Notes under the pieces: generated by a model
Database searches by the model: none
Told to the model about the DNA's origin: nothing
What the model saw: only the letters and a program-made list of their open reading frames with translations
From: a virus
Length of the DNA stretch: 30,053 nt
IMG/VR virus record: IMGVR_UViG_3300034021_000548
Span: 1-30,053 of that record
Reading direction: 5' to 3' (one strand)
Part shown: piece after piece, positions 20,287 through 28,038 of the stretch
Layout of the letters: every line of letters starts with the position of its first letter
Numbering within the stretch: the stretch's first letter is position 1
Translations under genes and position numbers: made by a program

Positions 20287-20930
20287 AAGGTAAGTATGCT
20301 GAAGGTTTAGAAAAATTATTAACACCGATTGAAAAAATAGAAATTGCAAAAAGTAATCCTAGGCGTGGAGATATTGATGCGGTTGCAAGAAGTTATAAAA
20401 CATTTGGTCAGAGAAAACCGATAGTAGTCAGGAAAGAGAAAAACGGAAAAGGTACAGCGATTGCCGGTAACCATCAACTGCAGGCTGCTAAAAAATTAGG
20501 ATGGACTCACATTGCTGCGATATGGGTTGAGGAAGATGAGATGGTTAGCAAGGCTTTTGCCTTAGCGGATAATCGTACCCATGATTTAGGAACTTATGAT
20601 ACTGTTGCTTTACTTGCTTTGTTAGAAGAAATAAAGGGGGAAGAAAAGTTATTGGCTGCTAGCGCTTATACGGAAGATGATATGTCAGATTTGGTTGCTA
20701 GTATTGAAGAAGATTCCGAAATTAGTATTGATGATTTACTAGAACTAAACGATAGATTTTCTAAGATGGCATCCAGACAGTTTGTGGTAGAACTTACTAA
20801 CGAAGAGTTTGTATGGGCTCAAAATGTTTTAGAAAAATATAGAGAGAAAATAAAAGTAGAGAACAATGCTTTGGCTTTTGTAAAAGCATTAGAAAAATTA
20901 ACTAGTAAAAGGAGTCCCAAATGGAACTAA
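20283..20930 (+). CDS. ParB-like (ParB/sulfiredoxin-fold) protein, second paralogue
   Basis: The 215-residue protein is a full-length paralogue of the preceding gene. Shared landmarks are SNPRRGDIDAVARSYKTFGQ (24-43), RKPIVVRK, AGNHQLQAA (61-69), ALADNR (93-98) and DLGTYD, with a C-terminal R-x-F-x-x-E...W...LE-x-Y-x-E...VE pattern also in the first. The changed GNHQ box is kept in both, so it is not random decay. It overlaps both neighbours and ends inside the dioxygenase start region. The two copies may form a heterodimer. Confidence 0.85.
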   Translation: MKGKYAEGLEKLLTPIEKIEIAKSNPRRGDIDAVARSYKTFGQRKPIVVRKEKNGKGTAIAGNHQLQAAKKLGWTHIAAIWVEEDEMVSKAFALADNRTHDLGTYDTVALLALLEEIKGEEKLLAASAYTEDDMSDLVASIEEDSEISIDDLLELNDRFSKMASRQFVVELTNEEFVWAQNVLEKYREKIKVENNALAFVKALEKLTSKRSPKWN

Positions 20931-21802
20931 AAATTATAGAGATGAAAAAGGTTATGAGCGCTGATGAGGCAACAAAATTAGTTGGCACATTTGTGAAAAG
21001 TAAAGAAGCAAATTTAACCGAACAATGTGTTGTAATTGATGCGGAAACCAAAGAGCCAGTTATGGCATATCTACCATTGGATAGAGAGATTGTAAAACAG
21101 GTAAGACAGGCTGTACTAGGATTAAAGAGTTGGGGTACGGCTGGTAGGGCTGGTGGATGGGATAGTGCTAGTAGAACTTTTGGTATGGCACCTAGAAAAC
21201 CATTCCATGGTCGTGAAAGTTGCAGACCTACTAGTATGGCAACTGATGAACCAGAGAATCACGCAGTCTTTGTTAGTTTGGCGGAACATCTAGATAAAAT
21301 ATTAAAGCAAATTGCACCTAAGGTATGGCAAGAAGATATGGAAGTTATGGATAGGGTTGCAGATGAATGGAAAATGATGGATGGCTCAACATGGACTAGT
21401 GGTGTTGTAAATAAATCTGCTCAACTACCTTATCATCGTGATGGTTTTAATTTTGAAGTGTGGAGTGGGATGCCAGTTGTACGAAGGGGAATGCGTGGTG
21501 GGTATTTAGACTTACCTGAATACAATATGACTATTGACTGCAAAGATGGATGGGTATTATTTTTTCCCGGATATTTAATTGTACATGGAGTTACACCATT
21601 GGAGCCAGTACAGAAAGATGCATATCGTTTTAGTGTTGTTTATTATTCTTTGAAGGGTATGAAAGATTGTTTTACTTATGCTGTTGAAACTGCTCAAGGA
21701 AGAAAAAAGAGAACAGAACGTGAAAAAGATTTAGCGGATGCTATTGAAGGTAAAAAAGATTTCAAAGTAGGTAATTCAAAGAAAAAGGAAAAAACCAAAT
21801 GA
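20921..21802 (+). CDS. TET/JBP-like 2-oxoglutarate/Fe(II)-dependent DNA base dioxygenase
   Basis: The 293-residue protein has AAAAGGAGTCCCAA upstream. The double-stranded beta-helix core carries LPYHRDGFN (169-177), giving the HxD iron ligands H172 and D174. Next come MRGGYLDLPEYNMTI (191-205), DGWVLFFPGYLIVHGVTP (209-226) with distal ligand H222, and DAYRFSVVYYS (233-243) with R236 for 2-oxoglutarate. The GGYLDLPEY...GDxLFF...HGVTP...YRxSxVxYS string is diagnostic of the TET/JBP group, which oxidises methyl groups on DNA bases. The N-terminal domain includes GRAGGWDSASRTFG. The lysine-rich tail may contact DNA. With a C5-methyltransferase in the same genome, 5-methylcytosine is the likely substrate; thymine oxidation is the alternative. 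Confidence 0.9.
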   Translation: MELKIIEMKKVMSADEATKLVGTFVKSKEANLTEQCVVIDAETKEPVMAYLPLDREIVKQVRQAVLGLKSWGTAGRAGGWDSASRTFGMAPRKPFHGRESCRPTSMATDEPENHAVFVSLAEHLDKILKQIAPKVWQEDMEVMDRVADEWKMMDGSTWTSGVVNKSAQLPYHRDGFNFEVWSGMPVVRRGMRGGYLDLPEYNMTIDCKDGWVLFFPGYLIVHGVTPLEPVQKDAYRFSVVYYSLKGMKDCFTYAVETAQGRKKRTEREKDLADAIEGKKDFKVGNSKKKEKTK

Positions 21803-22758
21803 ACGTAGCTTTATTTTACTTACCCGATGTAAAGTATGGCGGATGGCCGACATACACAGCACACTTATATCACGGACTACTTGATGCTGGTTATAAACCT
21901 ATGCTATTCAAAATCGGAAATAGAACTGAACCAAATACAAGAGCTTGGGGCAGAAAAATAAGATATAAAAATTTATCATTACAGGATGCTGCAAATATTG
22001 CATTAATGATGCCCACAATTATAACGGCAACTAATATGAAGTACGAAAAGGAGACAGAGTTATTGGTAAATGCCGGAGCAAAAGTAGTAATTCACGACCC
22101 GACTGAACTAAAAGGCAGTATTGTTGAAATATTAAAAGATTGCAAAGATGTAATAACTATTAGACCAATTAACGTTATAAATTTAGAGAAAAAAGATATT
22201 GAATCTAGATATGTACCACACCCATACAAAAGATACGCTGGTCGTTTTTATAATAAAAGCAAATGGGCTGCATCTTTTTCAAGGATTGATTGGGACAAAG
22301 GAACACACCATATTGTATCTGCAAATGAAAAACTAGAAAAAAATAAACAAATAGATATATATGGTGCACCAAATAGGTTATACACATTTCATAAATTACC
22401 TAGCGGATGGGAAGAAAAATATTATAAAGGAACATTCACTGCTGACAGTTTATGGGAAGGTGCTAAAATAGCATCAAAATATGAGTGGGCTGTAGATATG
22501 AGTACTATCAGTGGAGATGGTGGTGGAACTCAATACACATTTTTAGAAGCAATTGATGCAAAAGCAGGATTGTTACTAAATAGTGGTTGGATTACAGGTA
22601 GAAACGATGATGAACTATTAGAAAATGCAACATTTGTCAAACCTGAAGAATTACATATGGCGCTAGAGAGTAAACCAAATATTTATGGCACGTCTATTTT
22701 AGAAAAACATAATGCCGCTACAATTGCAAAAAAAACGCTAGGAAAAATAAATGGGTAG
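21799..22758 (+). CDS. GT-B (GT4-like) glycosyltransferase, probably modifying oxidised bases in DNA
   Basis: The 319-residue protein starts at an ATG overlapping the dioxygenase stop (ATGA). The N-terminal Rossmann-like start is MNVALFYLPDVKYGGWPTYT (1-20) with HGLLDAG. The C-terminal domain has FSRIDWDKGTHHIVSA (160-175), IDIYGAP (185-191) and GDGGGTQYTFLEAIDAKAG (239-257), with the conserved E250 that holds the nucleotide sugar, as in GT4 enzymes. The coupling to the TET/JBP-like gene implies transfer of a sugar to the hydroxymethyl base, which would shield DNA from restriction. The sugar donor is unknown; no nucleotide-sugar synthesis gene is in the window, so a host donor is likely. A cell-surface substrate is less likely given the context. 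Confidence 0.8.
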   Translation: MNVALFYLPDVKYGGWPTYTAHLYHGLLDAGYKPMLFKIGNRTEPNTRAWGRKIRYKNLSLQDAANIALMMPTIITATNMKYEKETELLVNAGAKVVIHDPTELKGSIVEILKDCKDVITIRPINVINLEKKDIESRYVPHPYKRYAGRFYNKSKWAASFSRIDWDKGTHHIVSANEKLEKNKQIDIYGAPNRLYTFHKLPSGWEEKYYKGTFTADSLWEGAKIASKYEWAVDMSTISGDGGGTQYTFLEAIDAKAGLLLNSGWITGRNDDELLENATFVKPEELHMALESKPNIYGTSILEKHNAATIAKKTLGKING

Positions 22759-23203
22759 AAGGGGTCCAGCACCATTACCTACACATTTAAAAATTGTTAG
22801 AGGTACGGCACGTCCTGATAGGATGGTAAAGAACGAACCAAAAGCAAAGAGCGGAGTGCCTAGATGTCCAGAATGGTTAAGTGCTGATGCAAAAGAAGTT
22901 TGGAAGAGAACTGTAAAACAATTAAAACAAATGGGTACATTAAGTGTTGCTGATGTTGATTTAATTGCTGCATATTGCAATGCGGTAACCACTTATAAAA
23001 AGGCTACTGATTTAGTTGATAAAAGTGGAGTACTAATAAAAGGTAGAAGAGATGGAGTAGTTACAAATCCTGCAGTTAGAATCCAGAGAGATGCCGCTCA
23101 ACTTATAAGGCAATTGGGTGCTGAGTTTGGGTTATCTCCGTCATCACGAAGTAGAATACAGGTTGATGGAGCGGACAATGACGCAGACGATTTCCTGGAC
23201 TAG
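22751..23203 (+). CDS. Terminase small subunit (P27 family)
   Basis: The 150-residue protein starts MGRRGPAPLPTHLKIVRGTA, with the GRRGPAPxPxxLK opening of P27-type small terminases. CPEWLSADAKEVWKRTVKQL, DVDLIAAYCNAVTTYKKA and NPAVRIQRDAAQLIRQLGAEFGLSPSSRSRI follow, covering the helical oligomerisation region and conserved end. It recognises phage DNA and loads the large subunit. It overlaps the glycosyltransferase end by eight bases and the large terminase start by 26. Confidence 0.93.
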   Translation: MGRRGPAPLPTHLKIVRGTARPDRMVKNEPKAKSGVPRCPEWLSADAKEVWKRTVKQLKQMGTLSVADVDLIAAYCNAVTTYKKATDLVDKSGVLIKGRRDGVVTNPAVRIQRDAAQLIRQLGAEFGLSPSSRSRIQVDGADNDADDFLD

Positions 23204-24794
23204 ACCTGCTCACACCAGTGCTGGATTAAATTTGCCAGAAGGTGCTTACTATGATGAAGATGCTGCTGATAGGGCTGTAAAGTTTTTTGGTTATTTGCAT
23301 TTAGTGGAAGGTAAAGGTGCTGGAGAAAAATGGCAACTTATGCCCTGGATGGAGTTTGAAGTTATAAGACCATTATTCGGATATAAAAGAGCAGACGGAA
23401 CTAGAATGTATCGTACTGTTTGGTTGGAAGTACCGAGAAAAAATGCAAAAACTACATTGGCTGCTGGATTAGCATTGTATGGATTAGTTGCTGATAATGA
23501 ACCTGGTGCTCAGGTTTATATGGGAGCAAGAGATAGAGCACAGGCTAGAATCTGTTTTGAGTTGGCAAGAAAAATGGTTAATGCTTCTCCAGCTTTAAGA
23601 AATAGATGTAGGGCACAAAGGTCATTTATTGAAGTGCCAAAAACTGGAAGTGTTTTAAGAACTATTTCTGGAGATGCTTTAGGTCAACATGGATTCAATG
23701 CTCATATTGCGGTATTGGATGAAGTACACGCACATAAGAACAGAGAGATATGGGATGTTTTATCTTCATCTGTTGGAGCAAGAACTCAACCAATAGTTAT
23801 TGGGATTACGACTGCTGGAACATACGACCCAAATCATATTGCGTGGGAGTTACACGATTATGCGGTAAGGATTGCATCTGAAGAACTTGAAGATTCATCT
23901 TTTTTGGCTGTAATTTATGGAGCAGATATGGAAGATGATTGGACTGACCCTAAGATATGGCATAAAGCAAATCCATCATTAGGAATTACAATTATGCCTA
24001 CATTTTTAGAAGAAGAGATTAGAAAAGCGAAAGCATCTCCGGCTAGGCAGACTACTTTCGCACAATTATATTTAAATAAATGGACTAGGGAAGTATCTCG
24101 CTGGATTGATATGGATGCTTGGCATAGTTGTGGTAAAAAGAAAATTAATATTGAGGATTATAAGGGTAAGCCTTGTTTTGTTGGATTAGATTTATCTTCT
24201 ACAACTGATATTTCTGCTTTAGTGCAAGTATTTATTGAAGATGATGGGAGTTTTACAGCGGTGCCACACTTTTGGTTACCCACTGACGGAATGCCAGAGA
24301 GAGAAAAAAGAGATAGGCAACCTTATAGTAGATGGGCTGAAGAAGGTCATATAACTTTGACACCTGGAAATGTTATTGATTATAGATACATTAGGAGTTA
24401 CATTGAAAAACTTGCTACCGATTTTCATATATTGGAATTGGCTTATGACCCTTGGAATTCTACCCAGTTGGTTGTTGAGTTAGCGGAACAAGGGATGAGA
24501 GTAGCACCTACTCGGCAGGGATTTGCTACTATGAGTGCTCCCACAAAAGAACTAGAGAGATTGATTGTATCGGAAAATATATCCCACGCATCTCATCCTG
24601 TCTTGAGTGCTCACGCTGATGCGGCACTAGTATCTACAGACCCTGCTGGTAACCTAAAGCCAGATAAGGCGAAAAGTACTGCACGTATTGACGGATTGGT
24701 AGCATTAATCATGGCTATCAATAGTGCGATGTTAGCAGGAACTTCACTAACGGGTCGTTCAGTTTATGAGGATAGAGGAGTAGAATTAATATGA
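23178..24794 (+). CDS. Terminase large subunit
   Basis: The protein has 538 residues from the ATG at 23178; GGAG lies six bases upstream, and starts at 23166 or 23118 are less well placed. The ATPase has Walker A VPRKNAKTT (85-93), Walker B IAVLDEVHAH (177-186) and the coupling motif TTAG (211-214). The RNase H-like nuclease has FVGLDLSSTTD (334-344) with D338 and LAYDPWN (421-427) with D424. This is the HK97/Terminase_1 type motor that packages DNA into the prohead and cuts it. Overlap with the small subunit ensures coupled synthesis. Confidence 0.95.
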   Translation: MTQTISWTRPAHTSAGLNLPEGAYYDEDAADRAVKFFGYLHLVEGKGAGEKWQLMPWMEFEVIRPLFGYKRADGTRMYRTVWLEVPRKNAKTTLAAGLALYGLVADNEPGAQVYMGARDRAQARICFELARKMVNASPALRNRCRAQRSFIEVPKTGSVLRTISGDALGQHGFNAHIAVLDEVHAHKNREIWDVLSSSVGARTQPIVIGITTAGTYDPNHIAWELHDYAVRIASEELEDSSFLAVIYGADMEDDWTDPKIWHKANPSLGITIMPTFLEEEIRKAKASPARQTTFAQLYLNKWTREVSRWIDMDAWHSCGKKKINIEDYKGKPCFVGLDLSSTTDISALVQVFIEDDGSFTAVPHFWLPTDGMPEREKRDRQPYSRWAEEGHITLTPGNVIDYRYIRSYIEKLATDFHILELAYDPWNSTQLVVELAEQGMRVAPTRQGFATMSAPTKELERLIVSENISHASHPVLSAHADAALVSTDPAGNLKPDKAKSTARIDGLVALIMAINSAMLAGTSLTGRSVYEDRGVELI

Positions 24795-25072
24795 CAATAA
24801 ATACATCGGCAAAAACAGTGGGTACTGCTGCATCAAGCATAATTTTAGTTGAGAACTTTGCGTCTGCTGCTAAGGATGGTAGAATAACATACGAAGTTTA
24901 CAATAATGGCTCGGCTATTATTTATTTAGGCGGTACAGATGCGGTAACAACATCTACTGGGATACCAATTCCACCAAAGGCTAGTAGAACTTTAGACCTA
25001 AGGTTAGGGTCTAATATTTATGCTATATCTGGAACTGCTGGTCAAGATATTAGAGTTATGGAAGTGATATAA
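24791..25072 (+). CDS. Small beta-rich structural-looking protein
   Basis: The 93-residue protein has an ATG overlapping the terminase stop. The strand-rich sequence ITYEVYNNGSAIIYLGGTDAV, GIPIPPKASRTLDLRLGSNIYAI is typical of small virion or fibre-attachment proteins in tailed phages. There are no catalytic residues or spans. It could be a capsid decoration protein or a head-fibre adapter, since the next gene also looks fibre-like. Not recognised beyond that. Confidence 0.6.
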   Translation: MTINTSAKTVGTAASSIILVENFASAAKDGRITYEVYNNGSAIIYLGGTDAVTTSTGIPIPPKASRTLDLRLGSNIYAISGTAGQDIRVMEVI

Positions 25073-25073
25073 G

Positions 25074-25859
25074 ATGACTGATAGTAGTTTTGAGTCGGCA
25101 GGGGCGATTAATCAATTAGAAGATGTTACTTTAGCTGCTACTGGAACAATTGATCAGGTAATTGGTTGGAATGGAACAAAATGGGCTGATACTGATCCGC
25201 GTTCATTTGCGCCAGCAATACCTGTAGCATTGACTAATAGATATTATTTTCCACGAGCTTGGAACGATGGGTCAAATTATTATCCAGAAACAGCAGGTTT
25301 AACTGCTATAAAATTTAACAAAACAGTAACAGTAAATAAATGGGTATTTGCTTATTCAGGAAATGGTACAATTGCTGCAGGTAATACAGGAGTTAAGGTG
25401 CGAGGTTTTATTTATCAAGCGGGTTCAAGTACTAGACCTCATACATTAACAAAAGATTTAGGTTATGAATTAGTAAAAGCATCAAATGATACAGGTGGTT
25501 TATCATCTGAAGTACGTCAAGTTACATTAGGGTCAACAGTTACATTAAATGCTAATACGGTTTATTATGTTGGATGTGCTACTTACCCAGTAAATCGGGC
25601 TACACATACAGATTCTGCTTCACCAAGTTTTTTGGTACATACACAAGAAAACTTAGGTAACTTTTGGAATAACGGAATAAATCCATTAGCATTTGGTTTC
25701 GGTACTACTGGCATGTATGTAGGAGCATACTATAATGCAGCGACTACATGGTCTGCATTTGATTTTGCTAGCGGTACATTACCTGATAGTATAGAAAACG
25801 CAGTTGGCACATTACATCATGCAATAAGAATCGGTCTTAGTGTATCGGCAATTGCATAG
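25074..25859 (+). CDS. Fibre-like structural protein in the head module
   Basis: The 261-residue protein carries near its N-terminus the repeat-type motif LEDVTLAATGTIDQVIGWNG followed by TKW, common in phage tail and head fibres. The remainder is Thr/Asn/Gly/Tyr-rich beta sequence with no catalytic motif (TVTVNKWVFAYSGNGTIAAG, TVYYVGCATYPVN). The position between terminase and portal suggests a head fibre or decoration, which could bind surfaces or mucus-like glycans. A displaced tail fibre is the other possibility. Confidence 0.6.
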   Translation: MTDSSFESAGAINQLEDVTLAATGTIDQVIGWNGTKWADTDPRSFAPAIPVALTNRYYFPRAWNDGSNYYPETAGLTAIKFNKTVTVNKWVFAYSGNGTIAAGNTGVKVRGFIYQAGSSTRPHTLTKDLGYELVKASNDTGGLSSEVRQVTLGSTVTLNANTVYYVGCATYPVNRATHTDSASPSFLVHTQENLGNFWNNGINPLAFGFGTTGMYVGAYYNAATTWSAFDFASGTLPDSIENAVGTLHHAIRIGLSVSAIA

Positions 25860-25868
25860 GGGAGAAGA

Positions 25869-26087
25869 GTGAGTAATCTATATAAAAGATTAACATATAC
25901 TAAAAGATGCCTGGTTAATTTAAAGTCGGGGGCTGCTTTTAGGGGTTATTTAATTAGGGCTACAGGTAATATTATATTATTGAAGGCTGCTATTTTTATT
26001 GAACCTGGGGCTGAGCCAGTTGAAGTTAGCGGAGAAGTAATAATAGAAAAAAGTAATATAGAGTTTATACAAGTATTGGAGAACTAA
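25869..26087 (+). CDS. Small Sm-like protein in the terminase-portal interval
   Basis: The 72-residue protein has a GTG start after GGGGAGAAGA. The sequence RCLVNLKSGAAFRGYLIRAT, IILLKAAIFI, VSGEVIIEKSNIEFIQVL has the five-strand pattern of Sm/LSm-like small barrels (V-x-L-K-x-G...G-x-L...L-x-x-A...G-x-V-x-I...I-x-F-I-x-V). Comparable small proteins sit near the portal gene in many actinophages; their role is unknown. The fold assignment is by pattern only. Confidence 0.6.
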   Translation: MSNLYKRLTYTKRCLVNLKSGAAFRGYLIRATGNIILLKAAIFIEPGAEPVEVSGEVIIEKSNIEFIQVLEN

Positions 26088-26088
26088 T

Positions 26089-28035
26089 ATGGCAATAGTA
26101 CAAAATGGTGATGATCTACTAAATATACGACCCCAGACACCTTTTGCACCTACTTTGGCTGGGGCTATAAGATTATTTGATGATAGATTAATTGATTATG
26201 CGGAACTTTACAAAACTCAACACGAAGTTAGAACTGTTATTGATTTTCTTGCCCGTAATATATCTCAGATTCCTTTACATGCTTATAAGAGAGTTAGTGA
26301 TACAGAGCGACAGAGAATGACAGGAACATCGCTAACAAATACTATTGAAAAACCCGATGTGTATACGACAAGAAGCCGTTGGATGGAAGGTTTAGTAAAA
26401 GATTTATGTATTTTTGATGAGGCTGTACGTATCAAAGTAAAGAATGCTAATGGGGATATATCATTGGTAAGGATACCACCGACATTAGTAAAACCAATCG
26501 GTACTAATTGGTTACGTCCAGATGGATATCAAGTTATAGGACAAGGTCGTACTGTTGAATTTACAAGAGATGAAGTTATACATATTCATGGATATAATCC
26601 TAAAGATCCACGTACTGGATTGTCACCTTTAGAAACTTTAAGACAATTATTATCCGAGCAGTATGCTGCTGCTGAGCATAGAGAAGGATTATGGAAGCAG
26701 GGTGCTAGAGCATCATTAGTTATAGAGCGTCCATTAGGTGCTCCGCCTTGGTCTGATGTTGCAAGGTCTAGATTTAGAGCGGACTGGGATGCAAGCTTTA
26801 CAGGTGCAAAAAATAGTGGCAAAACTGCTGTATTGGAAGAAGGTATGATTGCTAAACCTTTGGAAACTTTTTCTCCTAGAGATGCTCAGTATCTTGAGAC
26901 CGCACAATTAGCAAGAGAGATTGTTGCTGCTGCTTATGGAGTACCAGCAGGATTATTAGGATTAGGTGCGACTACTTATTCATCATTGACAGAGCAGAAT
27001 AGACAGTTGTATCAGAATGCTTTAGCACCTTGGCTAACACTTATACAAGAAGAGTTAGAAGCACAATTATTGCCGGAGTTTGAGAGTGATAGTGTTTATT
27101 TAGAGTTTCAGTTACAGGATAAACTCAAGGGATCATTTGAGGAACAGGCTGCAGTATTACAGGCGTCTGTTGGCGCTCCATACTTGACAAGGAACGAAGC
27201 CAGAGCAAGATTAAATCTATCTTCTATTGAAGGTGGGGATGAGTTAGTGACACCGCTAAATGTTTTGATTGGCGGACAGGCTTCACCACAGGATAGTGTT
27301 AGTGATGATAGAGTTGTAGGAACTTTATCAAATGAAGAAGGTTTAACAAAAAGTGCTATGGGAAGAGATTCATTTGTACAGATAAGAAGTGAGGCTGCAA
27401 AAGAACTCAATAGTGTTTTTAAAAAAAACTTAGAGAGACAGAAAAGAATTGTTGCTAGTAAGTTAGGCGCTCAAAAAAGTTTTATAGCAGAAATAAAAGC
27501 AGATGCTAGGAGAGTTTATGATAGAGCAAGATTTGATAAAGAACTTGCTGATGATTTATTACCTGTATTAAAGAAAACTGCAAAGAAATCTGCAAGTACT
27601 GTTGGCGAGTGGGATATTGATAATGGTGAGAATTATTTAAAGGCAGTTGCTGCAAGTGCTGCAAATAGAGTAAACGCTGCTACACAGGAAAGAATTGCAA
27701 ATAAGTTTAGAGATTTGGCTGACGATGAAGATGTGTTAGAATCTTTAGAAGAAGTTTTTGATGAGATGACTGATAATAAAGTTATTGCTGCGGGTTATAC
27801 GCTTGCAACATCTATTGCTAATTTTGCAAGAAATGAGAGTGCAAATGCAAATGGTAGAAGAACTAAAACGTGGATTGTAACAAGTGGAAATCCTAGGTCT
27901 AGTCACGCAGCTTTAAATGGTGAAACTGTAGGAATATCTGAAGACTTTTCAATTGGCGCACCTTGGCCTGGGCATCCTAATTTAGATGCTGAAGATAATG
28001 CAAATTGTCAGTGTATAGTGGATTTTGAGGGGTAA
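26089..28035 (+). CDS. Portal protein fused to a MuF-like head morphogenesis domain
   Basis: The protein has 648 residues. The N-terminal roughly 400 residues are an HK97-type portal: VRTVIDFLARNISQIPLHAY (45-64), VIHIHGYNPKDPRTGLSPLE, ARASLVIERP, AAYGVPAGLLGLG followed by YSSLTEQNRQLYQNAL. The dodecameric ring sits at one capsid vertex for packaging. A charged helical linker (about 425-560) leads to a C-terminal Mu gpF-like motif (594-648): TSGNPRSSHAALNGE...APWPGHPN...NCQC. Portal and MuF are often separate neighbouring genes; here they are one chain. It is preceded by TTGGAGAACTAAT. Confidence 0.92.
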   Translation: MAIVQNGDDLLNIRPQTPFAPTLAGAIRLFDDRLIDYAELYKTQHEVRTVIDFLARNISQIPLHAYKRVSDTERQRMTGTSLTNTIEKPDVYTTRSRWMEGLVKDLCIFDEAVRIKVKNANGDISLVRIPPTLVKPIGTNWLRPDGYQVIGQGRTVEFTRDEVIHIHGYNPKDPRTGLSPLETLRQLLSEQYAAAEHREGLWKQGARASLVIERPLGAPPWSDVARSRFRADWDASFTGAKNSGKTAVLEEGMIAKPLETFSPRDAQYLETAQLAREIVAAAYGVPAGLLGLGATTYSSLTEQNRQLYQNALAPWLTLIQEELEAQLLPEFESDSVYLEFQLQDKLKGSFEEQAAVLQASVGAPYLTRNEARARLNLSSIEGGDELVTPLNVLIGGQASPQDSVSDDRVVGTLSNEEGLTKSAMGRDSFVQIRSEAAKELNSVFKKNLERQKRIVASKLGAQKSFIAEIKADARRVYDRARFDKELADDLLPVLKKTAKKSASTVGEWDIDNGENYLKAVAASAANRVNAATQERIANKFRDLADDEDVLESLEEVFDEMTDNKVIAAGYTLATSIANFARNESANANGRRTKTWIVTSGNPRSSHAALNGETVGISEDFSIGAPWPGHPNLDAEDNANCQCIVDFEG

Positions 28036-28038
28036 TAT

